Source: JANXLS01 sp035308565
GTDB lineage: Bacteria > Planctomycetota > SZUA-567 > H5-PLA8
Assembly: GCA_035308565.1 (NCBI GenBank)
Contig: DATGGK010000207.1
Span: 1-64,000, forward strand
Direction of reading: 5' to 3'
Length of the DNA stretch: 64,000 nt
Shown here one piece after another: positions 35,134-43,598 of the stretch (within the stretch, counting starts at the first letter, position 1; each line of letters starts with the position of its first letter). The translations under genes were made by a program, and so were the position numbers. The notes below the pieces were generated by a model that saw only the letters and a list, made by a program, of their open reading frames with translations, made no database searches and was not told where the DNA came from.

Positions 35134-36165
35134 ATGCCCGACGGCTCGCTTCTCTTCGATGTATTCAACGGCCGCCGTGCCGAAGAGTGGATTGCGCAGC
35201 GGCTGGACCCGCTGTTGGATCTCGCCGGCGACCACGGCTTGATTGCGCTGGTTCACGATGCGCTGCAAAAACAGGGCGCTGAAATCTCGGACGAATGGAA
35301 TGAGACTGCCGCCGAGCTGGCGTTGAATGCCAGCGTGCATGTGAAAGCCGCGACGGAATTGAGTGCGGCGTTCGAGGTTGCAAAAGTCGATGCCGTTTTC
35401 GCCAAAGGCTTGGCGCTGGCGCTGACCGTTTATGAAAAGCCCGCGCTGCGGCCGTTCGTCGATATCGACGTGCTGATCGAGCCGCTGTCGTTGAAACGCG
35501 CGGATGCGGTGTTGCGCGAGCAAGGAATTGCGCTGGTCGCGAAGAGTTTGAAGAATCCAATCGAATGCAGTTACATGCGCGAAAAGTTGCCGGGCTTTCC
35601 GATCCACATCGACTTGCACTGGTCGTACACGGGCGACGACGGCTTGCAGGCGCCCGCGCGCGTGCCGATCGGCGAGATTCTTTCGCGCACGAAAATCGTA
35701 AACGGCATTCGCGTGCCAAGCGACGAGGACACGCTGCTGCTCGCCGCGGGAAACATGCCGCGCAAAGCGGCGCAGCCGCTGATGCTGGTCGTCGATTTCG
35801 CGCGCATGGCGCGGATGAACTTGAAATGGGACGCGGTGCGCGAGCGCGCGACACGCTGGCACGTGCGCACGGGATTGTGGCTGGGGTTGGAACTCGCGCG
35901 CAGTTTATTGAACGCGCCGGTCAACGCGGAATTCTTGAAGAGCATTGAACCCGCGCGCGCGCGCCGAGAATGGCTGCTGAATTCGCTGAGCGGCGAGCAG
36001 CTTTGGAGCACGGAAAAACACAAGCAGCGCCGCTATTCGTTCTGGTTCAAGCTCAAATGTCTGGATTCGACAGGCGATGAAGTGCGAGCGATTTGCGCGC
36101 TGCCCAAAGGCATCTTTCGCAAACTCGGGCTGACGCGTACCTGGTCGCAGCGGCAACTGCGATGA
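35134..36165 (+). CDS. Nucleotidyltransferase-like protein (PF14907 type)
   Basis: 343 residues from the ATG at 35134. The signature of the uncharacterised nucleotidyltransferase family is present: VDAVFAKGLALALTVYEKPA then LRPFVDIDVLIEPLSLKRAD, with D-x-D as the predicted metal site, and IHIDLHWSYTGDD downstream. DTLLLAAGNMPRKAAQPLMLVVDFARM matches the C-terminal helical part. The family is often near sugar or capsule loci, but here the neighbours (trpE, DUF1569) give no hint. Substrate unknown; probably a cytoplasmic transferase acting on a small molecule or sugar. No Shine-Dalgarno site is visible before the ATG. Confidence 0.8.
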   Translation: MPDGSLLFDVFNGRRAEEWIAQRLDPLLDLAGDHGLIALVHDALQKQGAEISDEWNETAAELALNASVHVKAATELSAAFEVAKVDAVFAKGLALALTVYEKPALRPFVDIDVLIEPLSLKRADAVLREQGIALVAKSLKNPIECSYMREKLPGFPIHIDLHWSYTGDDGLQAPARVPIGEILSRTKIVNGIRVPSDEDTLLLAAGNMPRKAAQPLMLVVDFARMARMNLKWDAVRERATRWHVRTGLWLGLELARSLLNAPVNAEFLKSIEPARARREWLLNSLSGEQLWSTEKHKQRRYSFWFKLKCLDSTGDEVRAICALPKGIFRKLGLTRTWSQRQLR

Positions 36166-36180
36166 CGGGTCCTTACACTC

Positions 36181-36208
36181 TTGTTATCGGACGCCGCTCA
36201 TTTATGAT
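36181..36208 (+). promoter_or_regulatory. Promoter that would give a leaderless transcript
   Basis: TTGTTA (36181-36186), 16 bases spacer and TATGAT (36203-36208) stand six bases before the ATG at 36215. Transcription starting 6-8 bases past the -10 would begin at the start codon itself. There is no ribosome binding site, which agrees. Confidence 0.5.
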
Positions 36209-36214
36209 GCGTCC

Positions 36215-36784
36215 ATGTTCGCTGACCTGCACGGCAAGAAAAGCATCGACGCGTACGACGCCTGCCGCCGCGTTTTTTTGCTGACCTCGCAGCTCAAAGC
36301 GCGCTGCAAATACGCGAACGCGAAATTCGAGAAAGTCTCGGCGTGGTCCGTGGGCCAGCACATCGAACACGTGCTGGCCGTGAACGCGCACGCGGTGCTG
36401 ATTCTCTCGCGCGACGCCGAAAACGAAAAACAAATCTCGCCCGCCAGCCTTGAAACGCTGGCCATGCTGGAATCCGGCACCATCCCGCGCGGCGCCGCGA
36501 CGGCGCCGGAAGCCGTTCAGCCGAAGATGAACAATTTCGTCGATCTGACCGCCGACGTCGAGCGCAACGCCAACCTGCTCGAAAGCACCATCGTGATCCA
36601 CAACCAAATTGCCTCCGACTGTTCGCTCTACGCGCACCCGGTGCTGGGCGGATTGACGAAGATGCAGTGGCTGCGCTATCTGGAGATTCATATTCTACAT
36701 CACATGAAGATCATTGCGGACATTGTCGGGCACAACGCGCCGGCGGATGGTTTACGTAAAGGCGCGAAGGTGCAAAGGAAATAA
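36215..36784 (+). CDS. DUF1569 (DinB-like) family protein
   Basis: 189 residues. The four-helix-bundle pattern of the DinB/DUF1569 superfamily is visible: WSVGQHIEHVL in the first helices and LRYLEIHILHHMKIIADI in the last, with three histidines (H in QHIEH, IHIL and HHMK) placed to bind a metal. Members are putative metal-dependent hydrolases or thiol transferases linked to stress responses; few are characterised. The segment IVIHNQIASDCSLYAHPVLG precedes the final helix, as in relatives. It is on its own transcription unit by spacing, with a putative leaderless promoter directly upstream. Confidence 0.78.
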   Translation: MFADLHGKKSIDAYDACRRVFLLTSQLKARCKYANAKFEKVSAWSVGQHIEHVLAVNAHAVLILSRDAENEKQISPASLETLAMLESGTIPRGAATAPEAVQPKMNNFVDLTADVERNANLLESTIVIHNQIASDCSLYAHPVLGGLTKMQWLRYLEIHILHHMKIIADIVGHNAPADGLRKGAKVQRK

Positions 36785-37152
36785 AAGAGGCATTACGGTT
36801 TCATTGAACTTATTGCTCAAAAAAGAGCTGACACTTACATCGCCATGTTACACTTCACTTGCGGCTTGATTACCTCGCGCACCATCGGCCGACTGAAATA
36901 GGCGCTTTTTCTTTGTTTATAAGCTTTCAACTTGCACTTGTTTTTTTGAACGCTTCTACATTTTTAGGGACTTTGGATATTTGGAGCGGAAAACATTTAA
37001 CCTCGAAACGTGAAGTAAAATGAAGCGCGTTGAATGCCGGATGAGGTGCGCCACGCGCTTCGCGCGAAAAACTGGCGGTAACATCGGGCGGAAACCGCCT
37101 CCACGATTGGAATTTGCAATTTGAAGTTGCCTTTTGAAAACGCTTTCTTACG
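36785..37152. other. AT-richer gap with phased TGAAG repeats
   Basis: I see no gene in these 368 bases. The base composition is more AT-rich than nearby genes, with T-runs at 36934 and 36960. TGAAG at 37011 and 37021, TGAAT at 37031 and TGAGG at 37042 recur about every 10 bp, one helical turn, about 100 bp before the HTH gene. They could be protein-binding sites or an origin-like array, but might be chance. Confidence 0.45.
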
Positions 37153-38649
37153 GTGGACAACATGAGTCTGCCGACTGAGAACGATGCGAGCGCCGCCGCG
37201 GATGCGGCAGCGCCGAGCGGGACGTTTCGCTTGCCGTCCACGGCGCTGTTCCTGGGATTGATGCCGGTCTTTTCGGGACTCTCGCGCCGCTCCGATCTGG
37301 CTTCGATCCTCAGCGACGATCATTCGAGGGAGAAAGAAAGCGGCAACGGCACGGAGGAAGGGCGCGCGCCAAAAATCCGCACGTACATCATTTATTCGGG
37401 CCGCGAAAGCCAGGCGCGCACGAGCTTGAGCCTCTTCGACAACGACCCGTTGTGGAGCGAAGGCGAACTGAGCACGCTGATCAAGCGCCAGTTCGGTCCG
37501 AGCGGATTGAAGCATCTGCTGGGCGTGCTGATTGCGGCCGAAGAACAATCGGCGCAGACCGGCTCGCCGTACGGCGGGTTTATCTTCGACGCCAGCCGGC
37601 ACCTCGACATTCTCGGCTACAAACGCTCGAATCGCGTCAACGGAAAGGGCTACCACACCGCGCGGCATTTGAAAGAGGCCCGCGAAATCACGACGCTGCT
37701 CTGCTCGCTGACGATCGTCCAGGAAATCAGGCTCGGTTCACGGCGCGGCACGACGGTGAAGATCAGATTGCTGCACGACGAAGCGTCCGCCGAGGCGTGG
37801 GAAGAAACCATCGCCGACGGAGAACGGATCAAAGAGCGGATCGTCACCAACGAAAAAATATTCCTGCGCTTCAATCCGCATTTGTTTCTGGCGGCAGTCG
37901 AAGGCACGCAGCAAATCCGCTACATGTACACGCTGCAATTGCAGAAACTCGCGCGCGAAAATGCGCGTACGCACAGCTTGACGCTGACGCTGGGCGTGCA
38001 TCTGCCGATCAAATTCCGCATCAACGGCGGGCGGCCGCTGGAACTTTCGGCGCGCTCGTTTCTGCGCATGGCCGGCATCGTCGAGGAGGAATACACGGCT
38101 TACGAGCACCTCGACCGGCTGGAGAATTCGCTGCGCTACATGGTCGAGCAGGGTTACATCAGCGCGTTCGAGACGGAACGCTACCGCTACGCCTGCGCGG
38201 AGACCGCCACCGACGACGGCACGGGCCGGCGGCGCCAGCGCGCGCAGCACGAATTGAAATCGAGCGAGACGCAGCATCCCGGCGAGCCGCTCGAAGAAAC
38301 CTGGCGCGTGGAGCCGCCGGAGTTTTTGCGCGACATGCTGCTGGGCGCGGACAACGGGCAGGTGCAGGCGGAGCTCGACGAGATGGCGCGCACGAGTTTC
38401 GCGCGCGGCCCGCGCTCCTTCCCGCTACTGCCCGGCTTCGAACCGGGCGGCCGACCGCCGGGCGCGGGCGAATTGCTGAAACAGGTGCGGCGCGGCTTGA
38501 AAATGCAGCAGCTTGAACTCGCGCGAAAACTCGGCGTGACGCAAGCGGCGGTGTCGATGGCGGAGGCGGGGAAGCGGCCAAAAATGGCGCAACGGCTGTT
38601 GGAGATGGCGCGGCGGATTGTGCCGGAGAATGCGGTTGGGCAGGTTTGA
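37153..38649 (+). CDS. C-terminal HTH protein of unknown family, perhaps Rep-like
   Basis: 498 residues from GTG 37153 (ATG 37162 is an alternative). The N-terminal 70 residues are low-complexity. The centre (about 115-330) carries FDNDPLWSEGELSTLIKRQF, GGFIFDASRHLDILGYKR, LRFNPHLFLAAVEGTQQIR and YMYTLQLQKLAREN, a mixed helical and winged pattern that reminds me of plasmid replication initiator proteins, though I cannot confirm it. A Gly/Pro linker follows. Residues about 440-490 are an XRE-type helix-turn-helix: GELLKQVRRGLKMQQLELAR then LGVTQAAVSMAEAGKRP. The gene thus probably binds DNA. Phased TGAAG repeats upstream would be the natural target. It is followed immediately by a small membrane protein gene. 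Confidence 0.65.
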   Translation: MDNMSLPTENDASAAADAAAPSGTFRLPSTALFLGLMPVFSGLSRRSDLASILSDDHSREKESGNGTEEGRAPKIRTYIIYSGRESQARTSLSLFDNDPLWSEGELSTLIKRQFGPSGLKHLLGVLIAAEEQSAQTGSPYGGFIFDASRHLDILGYKRSNRVNGKGYHTARHLKEAREITTLLCSLTIVQEIRLGSRRGTTVKIRLLHDEASAEAWEETIADGERIKERIVTNEKIFLRFNPHLFLAAVEGTQQIRYMYTLQLQKLARENARTHSLTLTLGVHLPIKFRINGGRPLELSARSFLRMAGIVEEEYTAYEHLDRLENSLRYMVEQGYISAFETERYRYACAETATDDGTGRRRQRAQHELKSSETQHPGEPLEETWRVEPPEFLRDMLLGADNGQVQAELDEMARTSFARGPRSFPLLPGFEPGGRPPGAGELLKQVRRGLKMQQLELARKLGVTQAAVSMAEAGKRPKMAQRLLEMARRIVPENAVGQV

Positions 38650-38681
38650 ATGAGAGCAACGAATGTTGGAATCGGTTCGTC

Positions 38682-39107
38682 ATGGATTTCCCTGCGTATA
38701 TCTGTCTCCTCGTTGCACTGATCGGACTGTCTTATCCAGCAGTACGCTTATCCAAGAAATCCAAGTCGATGATACTTGCCGTGGTCGTAAATGTTTTGGC
38801 ATTGATCCCGGGTTGCATTTTGCTCTGGATGCGATCGTCGGGCGTCTCCGCAACGCTGCAGATGAATGTCGGCGACAACGCAGCGATGGATTTCTGGAGT
38901 GTTTGGGTCAAGTTGTGCCCGCTCCTCTTTTTGGAAATTCTTGCTTGCCTTGCTTTGAGTGCTGTCGCGGGAGTGGTTTATCTTGTCATGTGTTTCATCG
39001 GTAAGGACTGGAAAAGTGCAGGACTTCCGTTGACGTACTTAATGCTGACGATTGGTCACTGTCTGTTTGTGCTCCACTGGCTTTCTGAAAATCTGCCAGA
39101 CGCGTAA
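38682..39107 (+). CDS. Small four-helix membrane protein, unknown
   Basis: About 141 residues from the ATG at 38682; TTG 38646, overlapping the previous stop, is possible. Four hydrophobic segments: YICLLVALIGLSYPAVRL, ILAVVVNVLALIPGCILLW, LCPLLFLEILACLALSAVAG and LPLTYLMLTIGHCLFVLHW. No family is recognised. Base use is visibly more AT-rich than its neighbours, which may mean recent arrival or weak expression constraints. It probably sits in the inner membrane. The link with the preceding HTH gene is only adjacency and short spacing. Confidence 0.6.
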   Translation: MDFPAYICLLVALIGLSYPAVRLSKKSKSMILAVVVNVLALIPGCILLWMRSSGVSATLQMNVGDNAAMDFWSVWVKLCPLLFLEILACLALSAVAGVVYLVMCFIGKDWKSAGLPLTYLMLTIGHCLFVLHWLSENLPDA

Positions 39108-39123
39108 GTGCAATTGTTCGCCC

Positions 39124-39957
39124 TCACTTCGCATTCGCCGCCTGCTCCGGAAAATCCTTCTCGTACCGCTTCACCAGCGCGCCCATGTCCGCATCGACGA
39201 TGTAAATTTTCCCGCGAATCGTCTTCGTCTCGCCGGGCTTCAAACCGCCGATGCGGAAATCGGAGTGGATGCACACGCCGACGCCTTGGAATAATTCTTG
39301 GTAGGGTTCCCACGCGGTGGCGAGGATTTTCTTGTCGTCGGATGAATACACGCCGATCAGACCGTTGCTCGGCACGACGGAACTGAGCGGCCGCGGGTTG
39401 ACATCGTCGCGATTCACATTTTTCGGGCACCACACCTGCCCTGGAATGTAGCGCGCCTTCATTGCCCACGGTTCGAACGGCATGTGCGTCGGTTTGCCAT
39501 CGATGAAGATGAAACATTTTTTCACGTACGAATTCTGGTCCGCCGCGGTGAACTTCGGCACCTGAATGCAGGGCTGAGCCCAGTGCGCGTCCGATGCCTT
39601 GTCCGTCGGATTGTGCGCAATCACTTTAAAATCGATTTCATCCGCGCCCGCCGTGATCACGTGATCGACGACGATGCCGTCCTTCACGGCGCAGCGGAGT
39701 TTGATGACTTTGCCGTCGGACGATGCCTCCACGAGCGATGTTTTGTGACCGATGGTCGTCTGCGCCCATTCGCGGTCCGTCGAGCCGGGGCGGCAATAGG
39801 CTTCGAGGTAATGCACGCGCACTTCACCGCCGGTGACGTTGGCACCGGTGATGGTCAGCCAATCTTTGTCCCACACGATTTTCAGATTGGCGCCGTCCGC
39901 GGCGAAAACTGCGGGCGTGAGAATTGAAAATAAGCAGAGCGCGAACACTCGTGGCAT
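39124..39957 (-). CDS. Secreted protein of unknown function
   Basis: 277 residues from the ATG at 39957, after AAGGAA. Residues 1-20 form a signal peptide (FALCLFSILTPAVFA). The body is beta-rich: WDKDWLTITGANVTGGEVRV, GEVRVHYLEAYCRPG, TIGHKTSLVEASSDGK, FKVIAHNPTDKASDAHWAQP and EPYQELFQGVGVCIHSDFR. Several W and H residues line up as in carbohydrate-binding beta-sandwiches or mutarotase-like folds, but no catalytic set is obvious. Its wording is the kind often found next to DUF1080 proteins in planctomycete-like genomes; one such gene lies 1.5 kb downstream on the same strand. Function not assignable. Confidence 0.6.
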   Translation of the reverse strand: MPRVFALCLFSILTPAVFAADGANLKIVWDKDWLTITGANVTGGEVRVHYLEAYCRPGSTDREWAQTTIGHKTSLVEASSDGKVIKLRCAVKDGIVVDHVITAGADEIDFKVIAHNPTDKASDAHWAQPCIQVPKFTAADQNSYVKKCFIFIDGKPTHMPFEPWAMKARYIPGQVWCPKNVNRDDVNPRPLSSVVPSNGLIGVYSSDDKKILATAWEPYQELFQGVGVCIHSDFRIGGLKPGETKTIRGKIYIVDADMGALVKRYEKDFPEQAANAK

Positions 39958-40028
39958 GAGGGAATTCCTTGTGCGATGCGGGCGATTCACTAACATCTCT
40001 CCTGATCGTGTACGCCGGGAATCGAAGA

Positions 40029-40712
40029 ATGAATCAAGACGTTGCCACTGAAATCGAAGGCTTCGGCAAAGTGCTCGCCATCGGCGGCCCGTTTGGGCGC
40101 GTGCTGCTACCGAAGGCGGAGAGCGAATGGGAACTTCCGCTGGACGTGCTGCCCGAACCTGCCGATTGGAAAGAAATCTTTGGACGCGCCGCGCCGCTGG
40201 TTGTGGAAATCGGCAGCGGCGGCGGGCGCACGATCATGACGCTGGCCGAGCAGCATCCGGAGTGGAATTGCCTGGGTATCGAACGCTGCGGCGAATATTA
40301 CCGCATCATGCGTGAGCGCGCGGCGCGGCGGAAGTTCGCCAATTTCCGCTGCGCGCGCATCGACGCCGCGTATTTGATTCAACACTATTTCGCGGGCGCA
40401 AGCGTTCATCAGTATCACATTTATTTCCCAGACCCTTGGCCGAAGAAGAAGCACCTCAAGCGGCGCCTGTTCAATCCTGACTTTTGCGCCGGCGTGAAGC
40501 GCACGCTCGAACCGGGCGGCACTCTTTTCTTCGCAACCGATCACGCCGATTATTACGCCGAAATTCTGCCGCTGCTGCGCGAGTACCTTCACGTCACGGA
40601 GCATCCGGAACCGTGGGAAGACGCGCCGCAGGGGCGCACGAATTTCGAGGTGAAATACATGAAAGCAGGGCGAGGGATTTACCGCCTGATTGCGACGAAA
40701 ACACGCGGTTAA
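40029..40712 (+). CDS. trmB: tRNA (guanine46-N7)-methyltransferase
   Basis: 227 residues from the ATG at 40029. The Rossmann methyltransferase core starts with PLVVEIGSGGGRTIMTLAEQ (AdoMet loop), then CLGIERCGEYYRIMRERA, and the TrmB signature HIYFPDPWPKKKHLKRRLFN, followed by GGTLFFATDHADYYAEIL. It methylates G46 in the variable loop of many tRNAs in the cytoplasm. Length is typical of the family. There is no clear ribosome binding site, and it lies divergently from the secreted protein gene upstream; its 3' end overlaps the convergent Uma2 gene by four bases (40709-40712). Confidence 0.95.
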   Translation: MNQDVATEIEGFGKVLAIGGPFGRVLLPKAESEWELPLDVLPEPADWKEIFGRAAPLVVEIGSGGGRTIMTLAEQHPEWNCLGIERCGEYYRIMRERAARRKFANFRCARIDAAYLIQHYFAGASVHQYHIYFPDPWPKKKHLKRRLFNPDFCAGVKRTLEPGGTLFFATDHADYYAEILPLLREYLHVTEHPEPWEDAPQGRTNFEVKYMKAGRGIYRLIATKTRG

Positions 40713-41425
40713 TTTCGGTTCTTCAATCGTTCAACTTCGGCTTTCAACCGCTCAATTTCATTCTCTGCGCGCTGAGCGCGTTCTGCTTGATGTTGCGCGC
40801 GTTCTGCTTCGCGCTCCGCGCGTTCGGCTTCGCGCCTGAAAAGTTCGTCCATGCGCGGCAAGGCTTCGCCAGTGCGAGGATCGTACACGGTGATCCGCAG
40901 TTCGTCGTTGGCGCCAAGCGCGTAATTCAACACATCGCTGAACACACGGCCGTGATCGTCCGGCGGAATTTGAACATATTGCCCGTGTTCCAATCGAAAT
41001 CCCTGTATCTGCGGGGACAGGTATTCGCAGTATGGATCGAACATAAAATACTCGCGCACGCCCAGCCGCTCGCATTTTTTCTTCTTCGCTCCCAGGTCCT
41101 CGTCTTTCGTGCTTGCTGAAGTCATCTCAAGCACAAACGACGGAACGCGGCCGCCTTCTTTCCAGGTCATATATGTGTCGCGCAATTTCTTCTGCACGCC
41201 AAGGACCACGTAAACGTCCGGTGAAAAGCACGCGGATGGGTTGCCTTTTTCGAAATAAACAAAATTATTTGCCGCCACGTACACGTCGGGCCGGGCTGCA
41301 AACAGGCGGTCGAGCACCTGGACAATCGCGAGGATTTCACGGAAATGCAGCTCAGTTTCGGCCACGGGCTTTCCATCCCCTGTCGGGTAAACGACGCGCG
41401 GTTTTCGAATAGGATCCGCAATCAT
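40709..41425 (-). CDS. Uma2-family putative nuclease with coiled-coil tail
   Basis: 238 residues from the ATG at 41425; the longer frame to 41503 lacks support. The PD-(D/E)XK-type Uma2/DUF820 core reads HFREILAIVQVLDRLF, then ACFSPDVYVVLGVQKKLR (catalytic D), SFVLEMTSASTKDEDLGAKK (E and K) and YFMFDPYCEYL. The last 50 residues are an Arg/Glu/Ala coiled coil encoded by a repetitive 12-bp pattern (AERAEREAERAQHQAER). Uma2 proteins are numerous in cyanobacteria and PVC bacteria; their biology is unclear, perhaps a DNA endonuclease. The palindromic bases around 41438-41515 upstream could be a repeat. Confidence 0.8.
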   Translation of the reverse strand: MIADPIRKPRVVYPTGDGKPVAETELHFREILAIVQVLDRLFAARPDVYVAANNFVYFEKGNPSACFSPDVYVVLGVQKKLRDTYMTWKEGGRVPSFVLEMTSASTKDEDLGAKKKKCERLGVREYFMFDPYCEYLSPQIQGFRLEHGQYVQIPPDDHGRVFSDVLNYALGANDELRITVYDPRTGEALPRMDELFRREAERAEREAERAQHQAERAQRAENEIERLKAEVERLKNRN

Positions 41426-41514
41426 GGCATGCTGCCCGGTTGTAAAAGCACGGCGCTTGAAGCGCCATGCCAACATGCTAACCCAACTTCTTTCAATGGG
41501 CAATGCCCGTGTGC
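41424..41514. repeat. Small palindromes between Uma2 and DUF1080 genes
   Basis: GGCGCTTGAAGCGCC is a nearly perfect palindrome near 41450, and the outer words TGGCATG and CATGCCA lie at both sides of it. TTGAAAGAAGT-type pairs and CACGGGCATTGCCC follow. The region looks like a repeat remnant rather than coding DNA. Confidence 0.6.
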
Positions 41515-42531
41515 TTACTTATTCTCCACAATCCAAATATTCCGAAAAAACACCGGATTGCCGTGCCCCTGTAATTGAATCGATCCGCCTTCGGGCGTCT
41601 CCTTTTCGCCGCCGCCGGTCGAGCCGGTGATTTCCTGATTCTCGTGGATCAAGACGCCGTTGTGTTTGATCGTGACGACGGCGTTCTTCACTTTTTTGTC
41701 GCCGTCGAATTTCGCGGCAGTGAAATCGATATCGTAGGTCTGAAACGAGAGCGGCGGGTAGCACATGTTCAGCTTCGGCGCGGCTTTCGTGTAGATGCCG
41801 CCGGCTTCGTTGTTCTTGCCCATGCGTCCGAAAGAATCGAGCACTTGGACTTCGTAGCGGTTCTGCTGGTACACGCCGCTGTTGCCGCGATCCTGTTCGC
41901 GCCCGTACGGCTTAAACGGCTCCATGTATTCGACGTGCAGCGTGTAATTCTGGAATTTCTGTTTCGTGTACGAGTTGCCGTGCGCCGTCGAAATGAATTT
42001 CCGCTCGTCGATCTGCCCGCCGCCGGTCCACTTGTCAAGGCTTGTGCCATCGAAAAGCACGATCGCGCCTGCCGGCGGCTTGGCGCCCATCGTTGGGCTG
42101 ACGCGCATCACTTTTTTGCATTCAAACGCCTCGCCTTTGTCCGTCTTGCCGCTGAGCGTATCGCCGCTGAGTGTCGCGGCGTACGGTTTTTCAAACACGG
42201 TTTTGTCGCCGTCTGTTTTGCCATCGGCTACCCATTCCTTCGGCGTCATCACGCGCAATTTCGTGTCGCCGTCCCAGCCGTCGCCGGGAAGCCCGCCCAT
42301 GTAGTAAACGGCGCGGAAATTACCTCCGCCCAGCGCCATGATCTGCGCGCCGTATTTTTTCTTGCCGTCGGCCGTGGTGATTTCACCGGAGTATTCGCCT
42401 TGAATCTTGTAGTCTGGTCCCGCCTGCGCCGGGTCCAGCGCCAAATCTTTATTGACGTCCACCTTTTCTCCGGCCAGCAGCGAAAGAGAAACACACAACA
42501 CCGCGAACAACGCCATCGGTACTCGTTTCAT
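41515..42531 (-). CDS. Secreted DUF1080 (3-keto-disaccharide hydrolase-like) protein
   Basis: 338 residues from the ATG at 42531, after GGAG with six bases spacing. The signal peptide ends near LLAGEK. DUF1080 domain at about 165-335: AIVLFDGTSLDKWTGGG, then the pairs FQNYTLHVEYMEPFKP, GNSGVYQQNRYEVQVLDSFG, ETPEGGSIQLQGHGNPVFFR and NIWIVE at the end. The N-terminal 130 residues form a separate beta-rich unit. Some family members hydrolyse 3-keto-glycosides, others act as binding proteins; a concanavalin-like jelly roll is expected. Such genes are hugely expanded in Planctomycetes and Verrucomicrobia. Confidence 0.88.
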   Translation of the reverse strand: MKRVPMALFAVLCVSLSLLAGEKVDVNKDLALDPAQAGPDYKIQGEYSGEITTADGKKKYGAQIMALGGGNFRAVYYMGGLPGDGWDGDTKLRVMTPKEWVADGKTDGDKTVFEKPYAATLSGDTLSGKTDKGEAFECKKVMRVSPTMGAKPPAGAIVLFDGTSLDKWTGGGQIDERKFISTAHGNSYTKQKFQNYTLHVEYMEPFKPYGREQDRGNSGVYQQNRYEVQVLDSFGRMGKNNEAGGIYTKAAPKLNMCYPPLSFQTYDIDFTAAKFDGDKKVKNAVVTIKHNGVLIHENQEITGSTGGGEKETPEGGSIQLQGHGNPVFFRNIWIVENK

Positions 42532-42631
42532 GAGATGCTCCATATATTGGTTAGTGGAAAACTGTTCCGCTGCTGACTACACCGCTTCGCGCGCGTGCGG
42601 ATGAAGTTGAGCGTAAACGCGGAACCGCTAC

Positions 42632-42687
42632 AGTGCTGAGTCCTGAGTGCTGAGATTTCGCAACTCAGGACTCGGGATTCAGGACTG
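42632..42687. repeat. Inverted short-period array before the Nudix gene
   Basis: AGTGCTGAGTCCTGAGTGCTG on the left and CAACTCAGGACTCGGGATTC on the right are the same 7-bp units in opposite orientation, around ATTTCG. They match the arrays at 90-210. The end of the right arm carries GGAGATCGC, a possible ribosome binding site for the ATG at 42696. Confidence 0.85.
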
Positions 42688-42695
42688 GAGATCGC

Positions 42696-43244
42696 ATGAT
42701 ACCCTCTCTGGACATCGTCCGCACATTTCTTTCGTCGCACAATCCCGTCGATACCGCGGAATCAGGTTCACTTCGCCGCATCGGCGAACTCGTCGCCGGC
42801 GGCGGTAACCCTTTTTCGCGCGCCCATTACGTTCCAGGACACTTGACCGCAAGCGGCATCGTGCTCAACCCGCAGCGCACAAAAACGCTCCTGATCTTTC
42901 ATACCAAATTACAGCGCTGGCTTCAGCCCGGCGGGCATTTTGAACCCGGCGAAAACGATCCGAGCGTCGCCGCCGCGCGTGAAGTTCACGAAGAAACTGG
43001 CATGCCCACGCGATGGCCAGGCGCAGAACCCGTACTGCTGGATGTGGACGTGCACGTTATTCCCGCGCGCAAAGACGAACCCGCGCATGAGCACTTCGAT
43101 CTGCGCATGTTTTTGATCGCCGAAGAAGGGCAGGTGAATCCGAACGAAGTGCGGGAGGCCGGCTGGTTCGAACCGCGCTTTTTTCCGGAATTGAAACTCG
43201 ATCCGGGCACAATTCGCGCATTGAAAAAAGTCGGTTTGGAATGA
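42696..43244 (+). CDS. Nudix hydrolase
   Basis: 182 residues. The Nudix box spans about 80-102: GHFEPGENDPSVAAAREVHE then ETGM, with the metal-binding REVHEE core intact. The N-terminal helix is followed by ASGIVLNPQRTKTLLIFH, and LDVDVHVIPARKDEPAHEHF lies after the box. The enzyme should hydrolyse a nucleoside diphosphate linked to another moiety, with Mg2+, in the cytoplasm; the exact substrate is not readable. GGAG nine bases before the ATG falls at the edge of the short-period array. The next gene is convergent, with only three bases between the stops. Confidence 0.93.
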   Translation: MIPSLDIVRTFLSSHNPVDTAESGSLRRIGELVAGGGNPFSRAHYVPGHLTASGIVLNPQRTKTLLIFHTKLQRWLQPGGHFEPGENDPSVAAAREVHEETGMPTRWPGAEPVLLDVDVHVIPARKDEPAHEHFDLRMFLIAEEGQVNPNEVREAGWFEPRFFPELKLDPGTIRALKKVGLE

Positions 43245-43247
43245 GCC

Positions 43248-43598
43248 TCATCCCATTGCAATCAATTTCGCTCTCAATTGCTGCTCGATCTTTTTCCGCG
43301 CGGCAACGATCTCCTCCTCGCGCCCGCGCCAAACGTCCAGCCCTTCGCCGGAATTAATGTACGTCAGCGCCCGTTTTCGAATCGCCGAACCAATCACGCC
43401 GTGCTCCATCTGCAACGCGGCCAGCGCGTAAAAAATCACCGGTCCCCATTCCGGATCGTTGACCAGATCTGCGTGCGCCTGCATCGCGCGGTCTCCAGCC
43501 ACGTAGGCACTGGCGCCGGAAGCGATCGCGGCCTCGAACTCGCGGCGCAGCGTCCGCGCTAAGTCCGTTTCGAAGAGCCCCACGCCGTCAACCGCCAT
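43248..43598 (-). CDS. Small protein of unknown family
   Basis: 116 residues from the ATG at 43598, which follows GAGGAA at five bases; the longer frame to 43670 has no such site. The sequence is helical: LARTLRREFEAAIASGASAY, then AALQMEHGVIGSAIRKRALT and AARKKIEQQLRAKLIAMG at the end. No signal peptide, membrane span or known motif is visible. It is a plausible cytoplasmic protein but might be a spurious long frame; the good start site and lack of an overlapping gene support it. Confidence 0.5.
   Translation of the reverse strand: MAVDGVGLFETDLARTLRREFEAAIASGASAYVAGDRAMQAHADLVNDPEWGPVIFYALAALQMEHGVIGSAIRKRALTYINSGEGLDVWRGREEEIVAARKKIEQQLRAKLIAMG

Noticed and set aside
37011..37046. TGAAG series as a proven origin of replication
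   Set aside because: Only four imperfect words; no DnaA boxes or AT-rich unwinding element could be confirmed.
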